Made by a program: the position numbers and the translations under genes. Source: Hybos culiciformis (Eukaryota; Arthropoda; Insecta; Diptera; Hybotidae). From it: 64,000 nt of DNA. Every line of letters starts with the position of its first letter. Position 1 is the stretch's first letter. The notes below the pieces were generated by a model. The model was not told where the DNA came from. It made no database searches and saw only the letters and a list, made by a program, of their open reading frames with translations. Of the stretch, positions 61,805-64,000 are shown in pieces. Location: assembly GCA_964007475.1 (NCBI GenBank), contig OZ023273.1, positions 134,265,308-134,329,307 on the forward strand, given 5' to 3'.

Positions 61805-61999
61805 CAGTTGTGCAGAAGCATACCAGTTGTGCAGAGACAAAATACCAATTGTGTAGAAGCATACCAGTTGTGCAGAGACAAAATACCAGTTGTGCAGAAG
61901 CATGCCAGTTGTACAGAGACAAAATACTTGTTGTGCAGAAACATACCAGTTGTGCAGAGACAAAATACCAGTTGTGCAGAGACAAAATACCAGTTGTAC
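61805..61999. repeat. 41-bp higher-order minisatellite (19 + 22)
   Basis: Alternates a 19-base unit, cagttgtgcagaagcatac, with a 22-base unit that starts 'cagttgtgcagagacaaaat'. There are about four and a half pairs; the last repeats only the 22-base unit. The shared core ccagttgtgca is close to the word that builds 58276-58833. Confidence 0.93.
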
Positions 62000-62802
62000 G
62001 AGAGATGTATGAAAATAAAATAAATTTGAATCGATTTATTAAATAATTTTTTTAAATTTAACGTGAATATTTTTGAAATTCTGTATCCTTATGAATAGCT
62101 GTGAAATAAAAAGTTCAAACAAAAAATATTTTTGCAGTCTAGTACACAATTTATGTACACAAACATGAAAACACATATACAAACATTATATCTACTTTGT
62201 ATTTTTTTTTATTTTTAAAAGGATACTTTTACGTGCATATGTACATTAACGGATATTATATTGAATTTTCAGCTTAATGCTTTTTCGTGGGAAACTTGTC
62301 TCCAATGCAGTTTTTTTTTAATTTTATTTTACATATAAATGTACATATACATAACATAAACATATATTTTTTATTATTTATACAATAAAGAATATATTCC
62401 GGATTTGGAATGTATAATAAATATTATGATCCAATTTCCAATTTGATGTTCCAACAAAATACATAAAAAAAAATATTGGTGCAAAAAAATTTTATTGCGT
62501 TCACTACACTATATAGGGCTAAATTCTTCTTTTGGTTAGTTAAGAATTGTGAAAGAGTAATAATATTTTATAACACATTATTAAGCTGATAAGCTAACAC
62601 ACCCTAAATCAGTTTTAAAGCATTGACTATAAAACACTGTCACTGCACGCAGTAATAGCTAGCGTGAAAGAAGAATCTGAAGTTTATCTAATAAAGAAAT
62701 TTTCGATCATAATTGTTATTGAAAGAAATTTATTTAAAAATATAATAAGAAAATTACCGATTTTCAGTTTTATTGCATTAATAAAAAAGGTTTTAAATAT
62801 GT
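62000..62802. other. Non-coding spacer
   Basis: AT-rich. No feature that I can support. Confidence 0.5.
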
Positions 62803-62810
62803 ATTAAATC

Positions 62811-63235
62811 CAGAGTTAAAAATTTTATTTTTTTCACTCCTTCGCTCTATTCTTTGCAAAGGAAATAAAAAATAAATAAATTAAATCGCTCTTTGGGAAC
62901 GAAATTTAAAAAAAAATTTTTTTGCTCCCAAAATAAAAATAAAAAAAACGAACAATAAATTACGCTCTTTGGGAATGAAATATTGTTGTTTATTTATTTC
63001 ACTCCTTGTAGAACATTTTGTTAGGGAGTGAAAAAAAAAAAATTTTTTTTTCGATCTTTACTAGGTATATTAAATAAAAACAAAACAAAAATCGCTCTTG
63101 GGAGTGAAATAATTTATTTTTATTTTTTCGTTCCCTAAGAGAGAATTTTTAAAATATCGTTTAAAATATTATTTATTAGATCGTTTTCATGAAGAGCAAT
63201 AAGAGTGAAATAATAAAATAAAATTTTTAACCCTG
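62811..63235. mobile_element. 425-bp hAT MITE with perfect 8-bp target duplication
   Basis: TIRs are CAGAGTTAAAAATTTTAT (left) and CAGGGTTAAAAATTTTAT (inverse of right). The 8-bp duplication ATTAAATC is at 62803-62810 and 63236-63243. Inside, 'cgctctttgggaaygaaat' and 'atttcactccttg' words recur in both orientations, plausible transposase binding repeats. No coding capacity. Confidence 0.92.
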
Positions 63236-63243
63236 ATTAAATC

Positions 63244-64000
63244 AATTACCAAAGGTTAATGGCATTTTTCATTTAGAGTAAAATAATTATACTTTTAAAA
63301 TGTTGTATTAACCTGTAGAATATATTTAATTAAAATTTAATAAGCGTCATTACTTTTTTTTATATTTTATTGAAGAAAAAACTAATTTACAATCTGTAGC
63401 ATAAACAGATATCTTGACGCAAGAATATCAACTTAATCCTTTATGAAAGAGAAACACAGTTGTTAATGGAAAATTTATTAGGAATAAAATGTTCAAATTA
63501 TATTTCTTCAAAAGGAGAAAGTATATCAAAATTAATATTTATTTAATTTTTGAAAATTTCTCATCAAATTTATTTATGAAAATAATCAAAAAGAAAATAC
63601 CGTATTATCTTTTAAATCCATTCTGATTCATAAAGTGAATGTAATCAGCATTTATAATTCAAAAAAAATATATGATCGTTTACCATTTAAAAAAAAATTC
63701 AATATTATTTGTCACTCAAATTAATACATTTATTAGAATCATCAAATGAAATTTAAATTGTTTACTTAAACTCAAAGTATTAATTTCCTTCTACCAACTC
63801 CAGCTACCGCAATACGTGTTTATGATATGCCACAAATTTGCAGATATTTTAATTTTTTGTATTAACTACATATTATTTAAAGACCGTATTTGTATAGATA
63901 TTAACTATAAATACATTAAACTAAACTAAATATATTCATTATTAAAATCGTACAATTCGAACCCGAATTAATATAAGAAAATGAAATCACCTGAAAAAAG
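63244..64000. other. Non-coding end of window
   Basis: AT-rich. No gene or repeat that I can support. Confidence 0.5.

Noticed and set aside
61739..62046. Open frames with Cys and Gln repeats (CAETKYQL-like)
   Set aside because: Products of the 19+22 minisatellite in several frames on both strands; no start context or domain.

Overview
This window looks like nuclear DNA of an arthropod, most likely an insect. It is very AT-rich (by eye about three quarters A+T), gene-poor and full of homopolymer runs. The few real genes are eukaryotic: short introns with GT..AG borders, TATA boxes, AATAAA signals, a secreted S1 serine protease and a CISD2-type iron-sulfur protein. There are no operons, ribosome binding sites or other prokaryotic features. 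I could not fix the order or genus from sequence alone.

Layout. 1-8.2 kb is AT-rich non-coding DNA with small tandem duplications. At 8.2-17.6 kb lies a tandem duplication of a brachyurin/chymotrypsin-like protease gene. Copy 1 (8868-10866) is intact, with one intron carrying a TIR element and a tRNA-derived SINE. Copy 2 (16460-17240) has lost its start codon and, by a deletion running from exon 1 into the SINE, the catalytic-His half. Between and around them are a CGCG-rich palindromic minisatellite element, a hAT MITE with perfect 8-bp target duplications, two decayed hAT transposase tails and other MITEs. At 15.2-21.8 kb there is a mosaic of two repeat modules (called M and P here) that alternate in both orientations and build foldbacks close to 0.9 kb. 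21.8-29.5 kb is mostly empty. At 29.5-31.7 kb sits a young, 5'-truncated non-LTR retrotransposon with an open reverse transcriptase frame, a pure A tail and an 11-bp target duplication. 32-48 kb is non-coding with scattered MITEs, a second SINE copy and a lone hAT end. A CISD2 homologue lies at 49153-49539 and a 1.7-kb long-TIR element with a nested MITE at 50.8-52.5 kb.

The right end holds the most unusual gene. It is a two-exon, 299-residue secreted-looking protein at 59241-60204, made of eight copies of a strict 29-residue unit, C-x3-C-x12-C-x3-C-x7. Upstream is a truncated pseudogene copy (57274-57560) from a local tandem duplication, and two copies of one palindromic MITE family bracket the locus. 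Downstream are a 107-bp satellite invaded twice by unrelated minisatellites at nearly the same internal position, and a textbook hAT MITE (62811-63235).

The genes are not functionally linked to each other. The common theme is recent gene duplication and decay amid short non-autonomous transposons. All assignments come from reading the sequence; family names rest on motif recognition, not on searches.
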